Positions 46,045 through 59,839 of a stretch of 64,000 bases of DNA are shown here, piece by piece (the first letter of the stretch is position 1; every line of letters begins with the position of its first letter). Under the pieces are notes generated by a model, which saw only the letters and a list, made by a program, of their open reading frames with translations, was not told where the DNA came from and did not search any database. A program made the position numbers and the translations under genes. This stretch comes from Nectonema munidae (Eukaryota > Nematomorpha > Nectonematoida > Nectonematidae), in NCBI GenBank assembly GCA_030549495.1, contig JAUIRK010000151.1, positions 56,001 through 120,000 on the forward strand. Direction: 5' to 3'.

Positions 46045-49000
46045 GTACAATTGCATTTAGGTAAAAGTATGCTCTCAGGTTCTCCCTTTACGAATGATAT
46101 CTTATTGAATTGAAAATATGCTGAAAAAAGATAAACAACTAACGTGAAAAGTACAATTGCATTTAGGTAAAAGTATGCTCTCAGGTTCTCCCTTTACGAA
46201 TGATATCTTATTGAATTGAAAATATGCTGAAAAAAGATAAACAACTAACGTGAAAAGTACAATTGCATTTAGGTAAAAGTATGCGCTCAGGTTCTCCCTT
46301 TACGAATGATATCTTATTGAATTGAAAATATGCTGAAAAAAGATAAACAACTAACGTGAAAAGTGCAATTGCATTTAGGTAAAAGTATGCTCTCAGGTTC
46401 TCCCTTTACGAATGATATCTTATTGAATTGAAAATATGCTGAAAAAAGATAAACAACTAACGTGAAAAGTGCAATTGCATTTAGGTAAAAGTATGCTCTC
46501 AGGTTCTCCCTTTACGAATGATATCTTATTGAATTGAAAATATGCTGAAAAAAGATAAACAACTAACGTGAAAAGTGCAATTGCATTTAGGTAAAAGTAT
46601 GCTCTCAGCTTCTCCCTTTACGAATGATATCTTATTGAATTGAAAATATGCTGAAAAAAGATAAACAACTAACGTGAAAAGTGCAATTGCATTTAGGTAA
46701 AAGTATGCTCTCAGGTTCTCCCTTTACGAATGATATCTTATTGAATTGAAAATATGCTGAAAAAAGATAAACAACTAACGTGAAAAGTGCAATTGCATTT
46801 AGGTAAAAGTATGCTCTCAGGTTCTCCCTTTACGAATGATATCTTATTGAATTGAAAATATGCTGAAAAAAGATAAACAACTAACGTGAAAAGTGCAATT
46901 GCATTTAGGTAAAAGTATGCTCTCAGGTTCTCCCTTTACGAATGATATCTTATTGAATTGAAAATATGCTGAAAAAAGATAAACAACTAACGTGAAAAGT
47001 GCAATTGCATTTAGGTAAAAGTATGCTCTCAGGTTCTCCCTTTACGAATGATATCTTATTGAATTGAAAATATGCTGAAAAAAGATAAACAACTAACGTG
47101 AAAAGTACAATTGCATTTAGGTAAAAGTATGCGCTCAGGTTCTCCCTTTACGAATGATATCTTATTGAATTGAAAATATGCTGAAAAAAGATAAACAACT
47201 AACGTGAAAAGTGCAATTGCATTTAGGTAAAAGTATGCTCTCAGGTTCTCCCTTTACGAATGATATCTTATTGAATTGAAAATATGCTGAAAAAAGATAA
47301 ACAACTAACGTGAAAAGTGCAATTGCATTTAGGTAAAAGTATGCTCTCAGGTTCTCCCTTTACGAATGATATCTTATTGAATTGAAAATATGCTGAAAAA
47401 AGATAAACAACTAACGTGAAAAGTGCAATTGCATTTAGGTAAAAGTATGCTCTCAGGTTCTCCCTTTACGAATGATATCTTATTGAATTGAAAATATGCT
47501 GAAAAAAGATAAACAACTAACGTGAAAAGTGCAATTGCATTTAGGTAAAAGTATGCTCTCAGGTTCTCCCTTTACGAATGATAATTGAAAATATGCTGAA
47601 AAAAGATAAACAACTAACGTGAAAAGTGCAATTGCATTTAGGTAAAAGTATGCTCTCAGGTTCTCCCTTTACGAATGATATCTTATTGAATTGAAAATAT
47701 GCTGAAAAAAGATAAACAACTAACGTGAAAAGTACAATTGCATTTAGGTAAAAGTATGCTGTCAGCTTCTCCCTTTACGAATGATATCATATTGAATTGA
47801 AAATATGCTGAAAAAAGATAAACAACTAACGTGAAAAGTACAATTGCATTTAGGTAAAAGTATGCTCTCAGCTTCTCCCTTTACGAATGATATCTTATTG
47901 AATTGAAAATATGCTGAAAAAAGATAAAAAAAACTAACGTGAAAAGTACAATTGCATTTAGGTAAAAGTATGCTCTCAGCTTCTCCCTTTACGAATGATA
48001 TCTTATTGAATTGAAAATATGCTGAAAAAAGATAAACAACTAACGTGAAAAGTACAATTGCATTTAGGTAAAAGTATGCTCTCAGCTTCTCCCTTTACGA
48101 ATGATATCTTATTGAATTGAAAATATGCTGAAAAAAGATAAAAAAAACTAACGTGAAAAGTACAATTGCATTTAGGTAAAAGTATGCTCTCAGCTTCTCC
48201 CTTTACGAATGATATCTTATTGAATTGAAAATATGCTGAAAAAAGATAAACAACTAACGTGAAAAGTACAATTGCATTTAGGTAAAAGTATGCTCTCAGC
48301 TTCTCCCTTTACGAATGATATCTTATTGAATTGAAAATATGCTGAAAAAAGATAAAAAAAACTAACGTGAAAAGTGCAATTGCATTTAGGTAAAAGTATG
48401 CTGTCAGCTTCTCCCTTTACGAATGATATCTTATTGAATTGAAAATATGCTGAAAAAAGATAAACAACTAACGTGAAAAGTGCAATTGCATTTAGGTAAA
48501 AGTATGCTCTCAGGTTCTCCCTTTACGAATGATATCTTATTGAATTGAAAATATGCTGAAAAAAGATAAACAACTAACGTGAAAAGTGCAATTGCATTTA
48601 GGTAAAAGTATGCTCTCAGGTTCTCCCTTTACGAATGATATCTTATTGAATTGAAAATATGCTGAAAAAAGATAAACAACTAACGTGAAAAGTGCAATTG
48701 CATTTAGGTAAAAGTATGCTCTCAGGTTCTCCCTTTACGAATGATATCTTATTGAATTGAAAATATGCTGAAAAAAGATAAACAACTAACGTGAAAAGTG
48801 CAATTGCATTTAGGTAAAAGTATGCTCTCAGGTTCTCCCTTTACGAATGATATCTTATTGAATTGAAAATATGCTGAAAAAAGATAAACAACTAACGTGA
48901 AAAGTGCAATTGCATTTAGGTAAAAGTATGCTCTCAGGTTCTCCCTTTACGAATGATATCTTATTGAATTGAAAATATGCTGAAAAAAGATAAACAACTA

Positions 49001-52000
49001 ACGTGAAAAGTGCAATTGCATTTAGGTAAAAGTATGCTCTCAGGTTCTCCCTTTACGAATGATATCTTATTGAATTGAAAATATGCTGAAAAAAGATAAA
49101 CAACTAACGTGAAAAGTACAATTGCATTTAGGTAAAAGTATGCGCTCAGGTTCTCCCTTTACGAATGATATCTTATTGAATTGAAAATATGCTGAAAAAA
49201 GATAAACAACTAACGTGAAAAGTGCAATTGCATTTAGGTAAAAGTATGCTCTCAGGTTCTCCCTTTACGAATGATATCTTATTGAATTGAAAATATGCTG
49301 AAAAAAGATAAACAACTAACGTGAAAAGTGCAATTGCATTTAGGTAAAAGTATGCTCTCAGGTTCTCCCTTTACGAATGATATCTTATTGAATTGAAAAT
49401 ATGCTGAAAAAAGATAAACAACTAACGTGAAAAGTGCAATTGCATTTAGGTAAAAGTATGCTCTCAGGTTATCCCTTTACGAATGATATCTTATTGAATT
49501 GAAAATATGCTGAAAAAAGATAAACAACTAACGTGAAAAGTGCAATTGCATTTAGGTAAAAGTATGCTCTCAGGTTCTCCCTTTACGAATGATTTTGAAT
49601 TGAAAATATGCTGAAAAAAGATAAACAACTAACGTGAAAAGTGCAATTGCATTTAGGTAAAAGTATGCTCTCAGGTTCTCCCTTTACGAATGATATCTTA
49701 TTGAATTGAAAATATGCTGAAAAAAGATAAACAACTAACGTGAAAAGTACAATTGCATTTAGGTAAAAGTATGCTGTCAGCTTCTCCCTTTACGAATGAT
49801 ATCATATTGAATTGAAAATATGCTGAAAAAAGATAAACAACTAACGTGAAAAGTACAATTGCATTTAGGTAAAAGTATGCTCTCAGCTTCTCCCTTTACG
49901 AATGATATCTTATTGAATTGAAAATATGCTGAAAAAAGATAAAAAAACTAACGTGAAAAGTACAATTGCATTTAGGTAAAAGTATGCTCTCAGCTTCTCC
50001 CTTTACGAATGATATCTTATTGAATTGAAAATATGCTGAAAAAAGATAAACAACTAACGTGAAAAGTACAATTGCATTTAGGTAAAAGTATGCTCTCAGC
50101 TTCTCCCTTTACGAATGATATCTTATTGAATTGAAAATATGCTGAAAAAAGATAAAAAAACTAACGTGAAAAGTACAATTGCATTTAGGTAAAAGTATGC
50201 TCTCAGCTTCTCCCTTTACGAATGATATCTTATTGAATTGAAAATATGCTGAAAAAAGATAAACAACTAACGTGAAAAGTACAATTGCATTTAGGTAAAA
50301 GTATGCTCTCAGCTTCTCCCTTTACGAATGATATCTTATTGAATTGAAAATATGCTGAAAAAAGATAAAAAAACTAACGTGAAAAGTGCAATTGCATTTA
50401 GGTAAAAGTATGCTGTCAGCTTCTCCCTTTACGAATGATATCTTATTGAATTGAAAATATGCTGAAAAAAGATAAACAACTAACGTGAAAAGTGCAATTG
50501 CATTTAGGTAAAAGTATGCTCTCAGCTTCTCCCTTTACGAATGATATCTTATTGAATTGAAAATATGCTGAAAAAAGATAAACAACTAACGTGAAAAGTG
50601 CAATTGCATTTAGGTAAAAGTATGCTCTCAGGTTCTCCCTTTACGAATGATATCTTATTGAATTGAAAATATGCTGAAAAAAGATAAACAACTAACGTGA
50701 AAAGTACAATTGCATTTAGGTAAAAGTATGCTGTCAGCTTCTCCCTTTACGAATGATATCTTATTGAATTGAAAATATGCTGAAAAAAGATAAACAACTA
50801 ACGTGAAAAGTACAATTGCATTTAGGTAAAAGTATGCTCTCAGCTTCTCCCTTTACGAATGATATCTTATTGAATTGAAAATATGCTGAAAAAAGATAAA
50901 AAAACTAACGTGAAAAGTACAATTGCATTTAGGTAAAAGTATGCTCTCAGCTTCTCCCTTTACGAATGATATCTTATTGAATTGAAAATATGCTGAAAAA
51001 AGATAAACAACTAACATGAAAAGTGCAATTGCATTTAGGTAAAAGTATGCTCTCAGCTTCTCCCTTTACGAATGATATCTTATTGAATTGAAAATATGCT
51101 GAAAAAAGATAAAAAAAAACTAACGTGAAAAGTACAATTGCATTTAGGTAAAAGTATGCTGTCAGCTTCTCCCTTTACGAATGATATCTTATTGAATTGA
51201 AAATATGCTGAAAAAAGATAAACAACTAACATGAAAAGTGCAATTGCATTTAGGTAAAAGTATGCTCTCAGCTTCTCCCTTTACGAATGATATCTTATTG
51301 AATTGAAAATATGCTGAAAAAAGATTAAAAAAACTAACGTGAAAAGTACAATTGCATTTAGGTAAAAGTATGCTCTCAGCTTCTCCCTTTACGAATGATA
51401 TCTTATTGAATTGAAAATATGCTGAAAAAAGATTAAAAAAACTAACATGAAAAGTACAATTGCATTTAGGTAAAAGTATGCTCTCAGCTTCTCCCTTTAC
51501 GAATGATATCTTATTGAATTGAAAATATGCTGAAAAAAGATAAACAACTAACGTGAAAAGTGCAATTGCATTTAGGTAAAAGTATGCTCTCAGCTTCTCC
51601 CTTTACGAATGATATCTTATTGAATTGAAAATATGCTGAAAAAGATAAACAACTAACGTGAAAAGTGCAATTGCATTTAGGTAAAAGTATGCTCTCAGCT
51701 TCTCCCTTTACGAATGATATCTTATTGAATTGAAAATATGCTGAAAAAAGATAAACAACTAACGTGAAAAGTGCAATTGCATTTAGGTAAAAGTATGCTC
51801 TCAGGTTCTCCCTTTACGAATGATATCTTATTGAATTGAAAATATGCTGAAAAAAGATAAACAACTAACGTGAAAAGTGCAATTGCATTTAGGTAAAAGT
51901 ATGCTCTCAGCTTCTCCCTTTACGAATGATATCTTATTGAATTGAAAATATGCTGAAAAAAGATAAAAAAAACTAACGTGAAAAGTACAATTGCATTTAG

Positions 52001-55000
52001 GTAAAAGTATGCTCTCAGCTTCTCCCTTTACGAATGATATCTTATTGAATTGAAAATATGCTGAAAAAAGATAAACAACTAACGTGAAAAGTACAATTGC
52101 ATTTAGGTAAAAGTATGCTCTCAGCTTCTCCCTTTACAAATGATATCTTATTGAATTGAAAATATGCTGAAAAAAGATAAACAACTAACGTGAAAAGTAC
52201 AATTGCATTTAGGTAAAAGTATGCTCTCAGCTTCTCCCTTTACGAATGATATCTTATTGAATTGAAAATATGCTGAAAAAAGATAAAAAACTAACGTGAA
52301 AAGTACAATTGCATTTAGGTAAAAGTATGCTCTCAGCTTCTCCCTTTACGAATGATATCTTATTGAATTGAAAATATGCTGAAAAAAGATAAACAACTAA
52401 CGTGAAAAGTACAATTGCATTTAGGTAAAAGTATGCTCTCAGCTTCTCCCTTTACGAATGATATCTTATTGAATTGAAAATATGCTGAAAAAAGATAAAA
52501 AAACTAACGTGAAAAGTACAATTGCATTTAGGTAAAAGTATGCTCTCAGCTTCTCCCTTTACGAATGATATCTTATTGAATTGAAAATATGCTGAAAAAA
52601 GATAAACAACTAACGTGAAAAGTACAATTGCATTTAGGTAAAAGTATGCTCTCAGCTTCTCCCTTTACGAATGATATCTTATTGAATTGAAAATATGCTG
52701 AAAAAAGATAAAAAAACTAACGTGAAAAGTGCAATTGCATTTAGGTAAAAGTATGCTGTCAGCTTCTCCCTTTACGAATGATATCTTATTGAATTGAAAA
52801 TATGCTGAAAAAAGATAAACAACTAACGTGAAAAGTGCAATTGCATTTAGGTAAAAGTATGCTCTCAGCTTCTCCCTTTACGAATGATATCTTATTGAAT
52901 TGAAAATATGCTGAAAAAAGATAAACAACTAACGTGAAAAGTGCAATTGCATTTAGGTAAAAGTATGCTCTCAGGTTCTCCCTTTACGAATGATATCTTA
53001 TTGAATTGAAAATATGCTGAAAAAAGATAAACAACTAACGTGAAAAGTACAATTGCATTTAGGTAAAAGTATGCTGTCAGCTTCTCCCTTTACGAATGAT
53101 ATCTTATTGAATTGAAAATATGCTGAAAAAAGATAAACAACTAACGTGAAAAGTACAATTGCATTTAGGTAAAAGTATGCTCTCAGCTTCTCCCTTTACG
53201 AATGATATCTTATTGAATTGAAAATATGCTGAAAAAAGATTAAAAAAACTAACGTGAAAAGTACAATTGCATTTAGGTAAAAGTATGCTCTCAGCTTCTC
53301 CCTTTACGAATGATATCTTATTGAATTGAAAATATGCTGAAAAAAGATAAACAACTAACGTGAAAAGTGCAATTGCATTTAGGTAAAAGTATGCTCTCAG
53401 CTTCTCCCTTTACGAATGATATCTTATTGAATTGAAAATATGCTGAAAAAAGATAAACAACTAACGTGAAAAGTGCAATTGCATTTAGGTAAAAGTATGC
53501 TCTCAGGTTCTCCCTTTACGAATGATATCTTATTGAATTGAAAATATGCTGAAAAAAGATAAAAAAAACTAACGTGAAAAGTACAATTGCATTTAGGTAA
53601 AAGTATGCTGTCAGCTTCTCCCTTTACGAATGATATCTTATTGAATTGAAAATATGCTGAAAAAAGATAAACAACTAACATGAAAAGTGCAATTGCATTT
53701 AGGTAAAAGTATGCTCTCAGCTTCTCCCTTTACGAATGATATCTTATTGAATTGAAAATATGCTGAAAAAAGATAAAAAAAACTAACGTGAAAAGTACAA
53801 TTGCATTTAGGTAAAAGTATGCTCTCAGCTTCTCCCTTTACGAATGATATCTTATTGAATTGAAAATATGCTGAAAAAAGATAAAAAAAACTAACATGAA
53901 AAGTACAATTGCATTTAGGTAAAAGTATGCTCTCAGCTTCTCCCTTTACGAATGATATCTTATTGAATTGAAAATATGCTGAAAAAAGATAAACAACTAA
54001 CGTGAAAAGTGCAATTGCATTTAGGTAAAAGTATGCTCTCAGCTTCTCCCTTTACGAATGATATCTTATTGAATTGAAAATATGCTGAAAAAAGATAAAC
54101 AACTAACGTGAAAAGTGCAATTGCATTTAGGTAAAAGTATGCTCTCAGCTTCTCCCTTTACGAATGATATCTTATTGAATTGAAAATATGCTGAAAAAAG
54201 ATAAACAACTAACGTGAAAAGTGCAATTGCATTTAGGTAAAAGTATGCTCTCAGCTTCTCCCTTTACGAATGATATCTTATTGAATTGAAAATATGCTGA
54301 AAAAAGATAAACAACTAACGTGAAAAGTGCAATTGCATTTAGGTAAAAGTATGCTCTCAGCTTCTCCCTTTACGAATGATATCTTATTGAATTGAAAATA
54401 TGCTGAAAAAAGATAAACAACTAACGTGAAAAGTACAATTGCATTTAGGTAAAAGTATGCTCTCAGCTTCTCCCTTTACGAATGATATCTTATTGAATTG
54501 AAAATATGCTGAAAAAAGATTAAAAAACTAACGTGAAAAGTACAATTGCATTTAGGTAAAAGTATGCTCTCAGCTTCTCCCTTTACGAATGATATCTTAT
54601 TGAATTGAAAATATGCTGAAAAAAGATAAACAACTAACGTGAAAAGTGCAATTGCATTTAGGTAAAAGTATGCTCTCAGCTTCTCCCTTTACGAATGATA
54701 TCTTATTGAATTGAAAATATGCTGAAAAAAGATAAACAACTAACGTGAAAAGTGCAATTGCATTTAGGTAAAAGTATGCTCTCAGCTTCTCCCTTTACGA
54801 ATGATATCTTATTGAATTGAAAATATGCTGAAAAAAGATAAACAACTAACGTGAAAAGTGCAATTGCATTTAGGTAAAAGTATGCTCTCAGCTTCTCCCT
54901 TTACGAATGATACCTTATTGAATTGAAAATATGCTGAAAAAAGATAAACAACTAACGTGAAAAGTGCAATTGCATTTAGGTAAAAGTATGCTCTCAGCTT

Positions 55001-58000
55001 CTCCCTTTACGAATGATATCTTATTGAATTGAAAATATGCTGAAAAAAGATAAACAACTAACGTGAAAAGTGCAATTGCATTTAGGTAAAAGTATGCTCT
55101 CAGCTTCTCCCTTTACGAATGATACCTTATTGAATTGAAAATATGCTGAAAAAAGATAAACAACTAACGTGAAAAGTGCAATTGCATTTAGGTAAAAGTA
55201 TGCTCTCAGCTTCTCCCTTTACGAATGATATCTTATTGAATTGAAAATATGCTGAAAAAAGATAAACAACTAACGTGAAAAGTGCAATTGCATTTAGGTA
55301 AAAGTATGCTCTCAGCTTCTCCCTTTACGAATGATATCTTATTGAATTGAAAATATGCTGAAAAAAGATTAAACAACTAACGTGAAAAGTTCAATTGCAT
55401 TTAGGTAAAAGTATGCTCTCAGCTTCTCCCTTTACGAATGATATCTTATTGAATTGAAAATATGCTGAAAAAAGATTAAAAAAACTAACATGAAAAGTAC
55501 AATTGCATTTAGGTAAAAGTATGCTCTCAGCTTCTCCCTTTACGAATGATATCTTATTGAATTGAAAATATGCTGAAAAAAGATAAACAACTAACGTGAA
55601 AAGTGCAATTGCATTTAGGTAAAAGTATGCTCTCAGCTTCTCCCTTTACGAATGATATCTTATTGAATTGAAAATATGCTGAAAAAAGATAAACAACTAA
55701 CGTGAAAAGTACAATTGCATTTAGGTAAAAGTATGCTCTCAGCTTCTCCCTTTACGAATGATATCTTATTGAATTGAAAATATGCTGAAAAAAGATAAAC
55801 AACTAACGTGAAAAGTACAATTGCATTTAGGTAAAAGTATGCTCTCAGCTTCTCCCTTTACGAATGATATCTTATTGAATTGAAAATATGCTGAAAAAAG
55901 ATTAAAAAAACTAACGTGAAAAGTACAATTGCATTTAGGTAAAAGTATGCTCTCAGCTTCTCCCTTTACGAATGATATCTTATTGAATTGAAAATATGCT
56001 GAAAAAAGATAAACAACTAACGTGAAAAGTGCAATTGCATTTAGGTAAAAGTATGCTCTCAGCTTCTCCCTTTACGAATGATATCTTATTGAATTGAAAA
56101 TATGCTGAAAAAAGATAAACAACTAACGTGAAAAGTGCAATTGCATTTAGGTAAAAGTATGCTCTCAGGTTCTCCCTTTACGAATGATATCTTATTGAAT
56201 TGAAAATATGCTGAAAAAAGATAAAAAAACTAACGTGAAAAGTACAATTGCATTTAGGTAAAAGTATGCTGTCAGCTTCTCCCTTTACGAATGATATCTT
56301 ATTGAATTGAAAATATGCTGAAAAAAGATAAACAACTAACATGAAAAGTGCAATTGCATTTAGGTAAAAGTATGCTCTCAGCTTCTCCCTTTACGAATGA
56401 TATCTTATTGAATTGAAAATATGCTGAAAAAAGATAAAAAACTAACGTGAAAAGTACAATTGCATTTAGGTAAAAGTATGCTCTCAGCTTCTCCCTTTAC
56501 GAATGATATCTTATTGAATTGAAAATATGCTGAAAAAAGATAAAAAAACTAACATGAAAAGTACAATTGCATTTAGGTAAAAGTATGCTCTCAGCTTCTC
56601 CCTTTACGAATGATATCTTATTGAATTGAAAATATGCTGAAAAAAGATAAACAACTAACGTGAAAAGTGCAATTGCATTTAGGTAAAAGTATGCTCTCAG
56701 CTTCTCCCTTTACGAATGATATCTTATTGAATTGAAAATATGCTGAAAAAAGATAAAACAACTAACGTGAAAAGTGCAATTGCATTTAGGTAAAAGTATG
56801 CTCTCAGCTTCTCCCTTTACGAATGATATCTTATTGAATTGAAAATATGCTGAAAAAAGATAAACAACTAACGTGAAAAGTGCAATTGCATTTAGGTAAA
56901 AGTATGCTCTCAGCTTCTCCCTTTACGAATGATATCTTATTGAATTGAAAATATGCTGAAAAAAGATAAACAACTAACGTGAAAAGTGCAATTGCATTTA
57001 GGTAAAAGTATGCTCTCAGCTTCTCCCTTTACGAATGATACCTTATTGAATTGAAAATATGCTGAAAAAAGATAAACAACTAACGTGAAAAGTGCAATTG
57101 CATTTAGGTAAAAGTATGCTCTCAGCTTCTCCCTTTACGAATGATATCTTATTGAATTGAAAATATGCTGAAAAAAGATAAACAACTAACGTGAAAAGTG
57201 CAATTGCATTTAGGTAAAAGTATGCTCTCAGCTTCTCCCTTTACGAATGATACCTTATTGAATTGAAAATATGCTGAAAAAAGATAAACAACTAACGTGA
57301 AAAGTGCAATTGCATTTAGGTAAAAGTATGCTCTCAGCTTCTCCCTTTACGAATGATATCTTATTGAATTGAAAATATGCTGAAAAAAGATAAACAACTA
57401 ACGTGAAAAGTGCAATTGCATTTAGGTAAAAGTATGCTCTCAGCTTCTCCCTTTACGAATGATATCTTATTGAATTGAAAATATGCTGAAAAAAGATTAA
57501 AAAAACTAACGTGAAAAGTACAATTGCATTTAGGTAAAAGTATGCTCTCAGCTTCTCCCTTTACGAATGATATCTTATTGAATTGAAAATATGCTGAAAA
57601 AAGATTAAAAAAACTAACATGAAAAGTACAATTGCATTTAGGTAAAAGTATGCTCTCAGCTTCTCCCTTTACGAATGATATCTTATTGAATTGAAAATAT
57701 GCTGAAAAAAGATAAACAACTAACGTGAAAAGTGCAATTGCATTTAGGTAAAAGTATGCTCTCAGCTTCTCCCTTTACGAATGATATCTTATTGAATTGA
57801 AAATATGCTGAAAAAGATAAAAAAAACTAACGTGAAAAGTACAATTGCATTTAGGTAAAAGTATGCTCTCAGCTTCTCCCTTTACGAATGATATCTTATT
57901 GAATTGAAAATATGCTGAAAAAAGATAAACAACTAACGTGAAAAGTGCAATTGCATTTAGGTAAAAGTATGCTCTCAGCTTCTCCCTTTACGAATGATAT

Positions 58001-59008
58001 CTTATTGAATTGAAAATATGCTGAAAAAAGATAAACAACTAACGTGAAAAGTGCAATTGCATTTAGGTAAAAGTATGCTCTCAGCTTCTCCCTTTACGAA
58101 TGATATCTTATTGAATTGAAAATATGCTGAAAAAAGATAAACAACTAACGTGAAAAGTGCAATTGCATTTAGGTAAAAGTATGCTCTCAGGTTCTCCCTT
58201 TACGAATGATATCTTATTGAATTGAAAATATGCTGAAAAAAGATAAACAACTAACGTGAAAAGTGCAATTGCATTTAGGTAAAAGTATGCTCTTAGGTTC
58301 TCCCTTTACGAATGATATCTTATTGAATTGAAAATATGCTGAAAAAAGATAAACAACTAACGTGAAAAGTGCAATTGCATTTAGGTAAAAGTATGCTCTC
58401 AGCTTCTCCCTTTACGAATGATATCTTATTGAATTGAAAATATGCTGAAAAAAGATAAACAACTAACGTGAAAAGTGCAATTGCATTTAGGTAAAAGTAT
58501 GCTCTCAGCTTCTCCCTTTACGAATGATATCTTATTGAATTGAAAATATGCTGAAAAAAGATAAACAACTAACGTGAAAAGTGCAATTGCATTTAGGTAA
58601 AAGTATGCTCTCAGCTTCTCCCTTTACGAATGATATCTTATTGAATTGAAAATATGCTGAAAAAAGATAAACAACTAACGTGAAAAGTGCAATTGCATTT
58701 AGGTAAAAGTATGCTCTCAGCTTCTCCCTTTACGAATGATATCTTATTGAATTGAAAATATGCTGAAAAAAGATAAACAACTAACGTGAAAAGTACAATT
58801 GCATTTAGGTAAAAGTATGCTCTCAGGTTCTCCCTTTACGAATGATATCTTATTGAATTGAAAATATGCTGAAAAAAGATAAACAACTAACGTGAAAAGT
58901 ACAATTGCATTTAGGTAAAAGTATGCTCTCAGCTTCTCCCTTTACGAATGATATCTTATTGAATTGAAAATATGCTGAAAAAAGATAAACAACTAACGTG
59001 AAAAGTGC
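46045..59008. repeat. Giant 106-bp minisatellite, about 122 tandem units
   Basis: Units start GTRCAATTGCATTTAGG and repeat every 106 bp (starts at 46,045, 46,151, 46,257 and on) for 12.96 kb, with a few percent divergence. Recurring variants are GTACAATT or GTGCAATT, CTCAGGTTC or CTCAGCTTC, AAACAAC or AAAAAAC before TAACG, ACGTG or ACATG, and rare short deletions near 47,580 and 49,590. G-type units dominate the left quarter and C-type units the right. The array fills a SYF1/XAB2 intron and runs 11 bp into the upstream exon, so on the minus strand each unit carries that exon end plus the 5' splice site (TTTTCAC|GTTAGT) and, 23 bases on, ATCTTTTTTCAG. Confidence 0.97.
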
Positions 59009-59366
59009 CACAGCTTTCTTCAAGATCAGCAAACAAGCTCCACAATTTGAGATTCTTGAAGAGTTTATCATGAGGCTGCTGCTGGCATTTATCGACTTTT
59101 TTAGTTGCTCTCTTGAGAAGGTTGATCGCTCTTTGATAGTTTTTGTGCCTGATCTCAGCTTCAACCCATTCACACCACAGTTTCGCTAAATCATCAACTT
59201 TGCTCCATTTACCTTGACTTGCCGCTTTCTCGAAAATAGCTCTAGCATCGTCAAATTGATCAGCAGCTTCATAAAACTTGGCGAATTCGGACCAAAGAGA
59301 ACTGAGCTTTCCGGTTGCTACAGCTGGATCAACAGTTGTAACAGCTTTTGTGAATGTATTTATTAT
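58998..59366 (-). CDS. XAB2: SYF1/XAB2 exon, HAT repeats, abutting the minisatellite
   Basis: The acceptor ends AATTTTTTTAG-type sequence and the exon runs 123 codons in phase 0. It encodes IINTFTKAVTTVDPAVATGK, LSSLWSEFAKFYEAADQFDD, ARAIFEKAASQGKWSKVDDL, AKLWCEWVEAEIRHKNYQRA, INLLKRATKK, then KNLKLWSLFADLEESCGTFH. Human has IINTYTEAVQTVDPFKATGK through SLKVWSMLADLEESLGTFQ. I place the donor at CAC|GTTAGT because it gives GTFH-TTKAVYEH, exactly the family spacing. The last 11 bases belong to the 106-bp repeat unit. Confidence 0.93.
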
Positions 59367-59687
59367 CTAAAAAAATTAGATTTAGTTTTATATCATTTAA
59401 ATTTATATTTTCACAACAGTAGCTAACACAACACTCAACATCATGCTCATTTTTTTATTACACTTCATTCAAAAACTATCTCAGGAAAAACAGTGTCATG
59501 TGAGTGTTTAATTTTAATATTCTTTTTGCTCGCATGCAAAACATTTGAGCTTACTTCGCTCAACCTGGGCAATGGCATAACAGACTATAATAGTAAAGGG
59601 TACTTATGACGTTTGTTCATTCATCTTTTTATTATTTGAAGTTGATTGCTGAGAAATATATATTATTCTAGTGCAGACAAAACTTAC
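59367..59687. other. SYF1/XAB2 intron (321 bp)
   Basis: Short AT-rich intron starting GTAAGT and ending TTTAG on the minus strand. Nothing else seen. Confidence 0.85.
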
Positions 59688-59839
59688 TTCAATGTCATTT
59701 CCCTGAAGAAGTTCAACGCGTTTGAGCCATTCATAAACATTGTGTGGATTTTGGCGCAAAAGAACGGCGTTAAGAAGGAGCAGGCGACGTTCCATTAAAT
59801 TCTCAAATCGAGCGAGCTTCAACTCCAACTCAACTTCAT
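59688..59839 (-). CDS. XAB2: SYF1/XAB2 exon, HAT repeats
   Basis: The acceptor ends TCGATCATTCAAG and the donor is GAA|GTAAGT. The 152-bp exon encodes DEVELELKLARFENLMERRL, LLLNAVLLRQNPHNVYEWLK and RVELLQGNDIE. Human has DDVDLELRLARFEQLISRRP, LLLNSVLLRQNPHHVHEWHK. The LLRQNP motif and flanking helices are diagnostic for SYF1/XAB2. The first two bases complete an Asp codon. Confidence 0.97.

Noticed and set aside
53424-53681. 85-codon minus-strand frame within the array
   Set aside because: It is the minisatellite read in a frame opened by local indels and contains the unit translated repeatedly.
58850-58997. Extension of the SYF1/XAB2 exon into the array
   Set aside because: In the exon's own frame, reading past CAC|GTTAGT reaches a stop within the first unit. 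The conserved protein continues at 44,214.
46045-59008. CRISPR-like or coding tandem repeat
   Set aside because: The units are contiguous with no unique spacers, the organism is eukaryotic, and the unit length of 106 is not a multiple of three.
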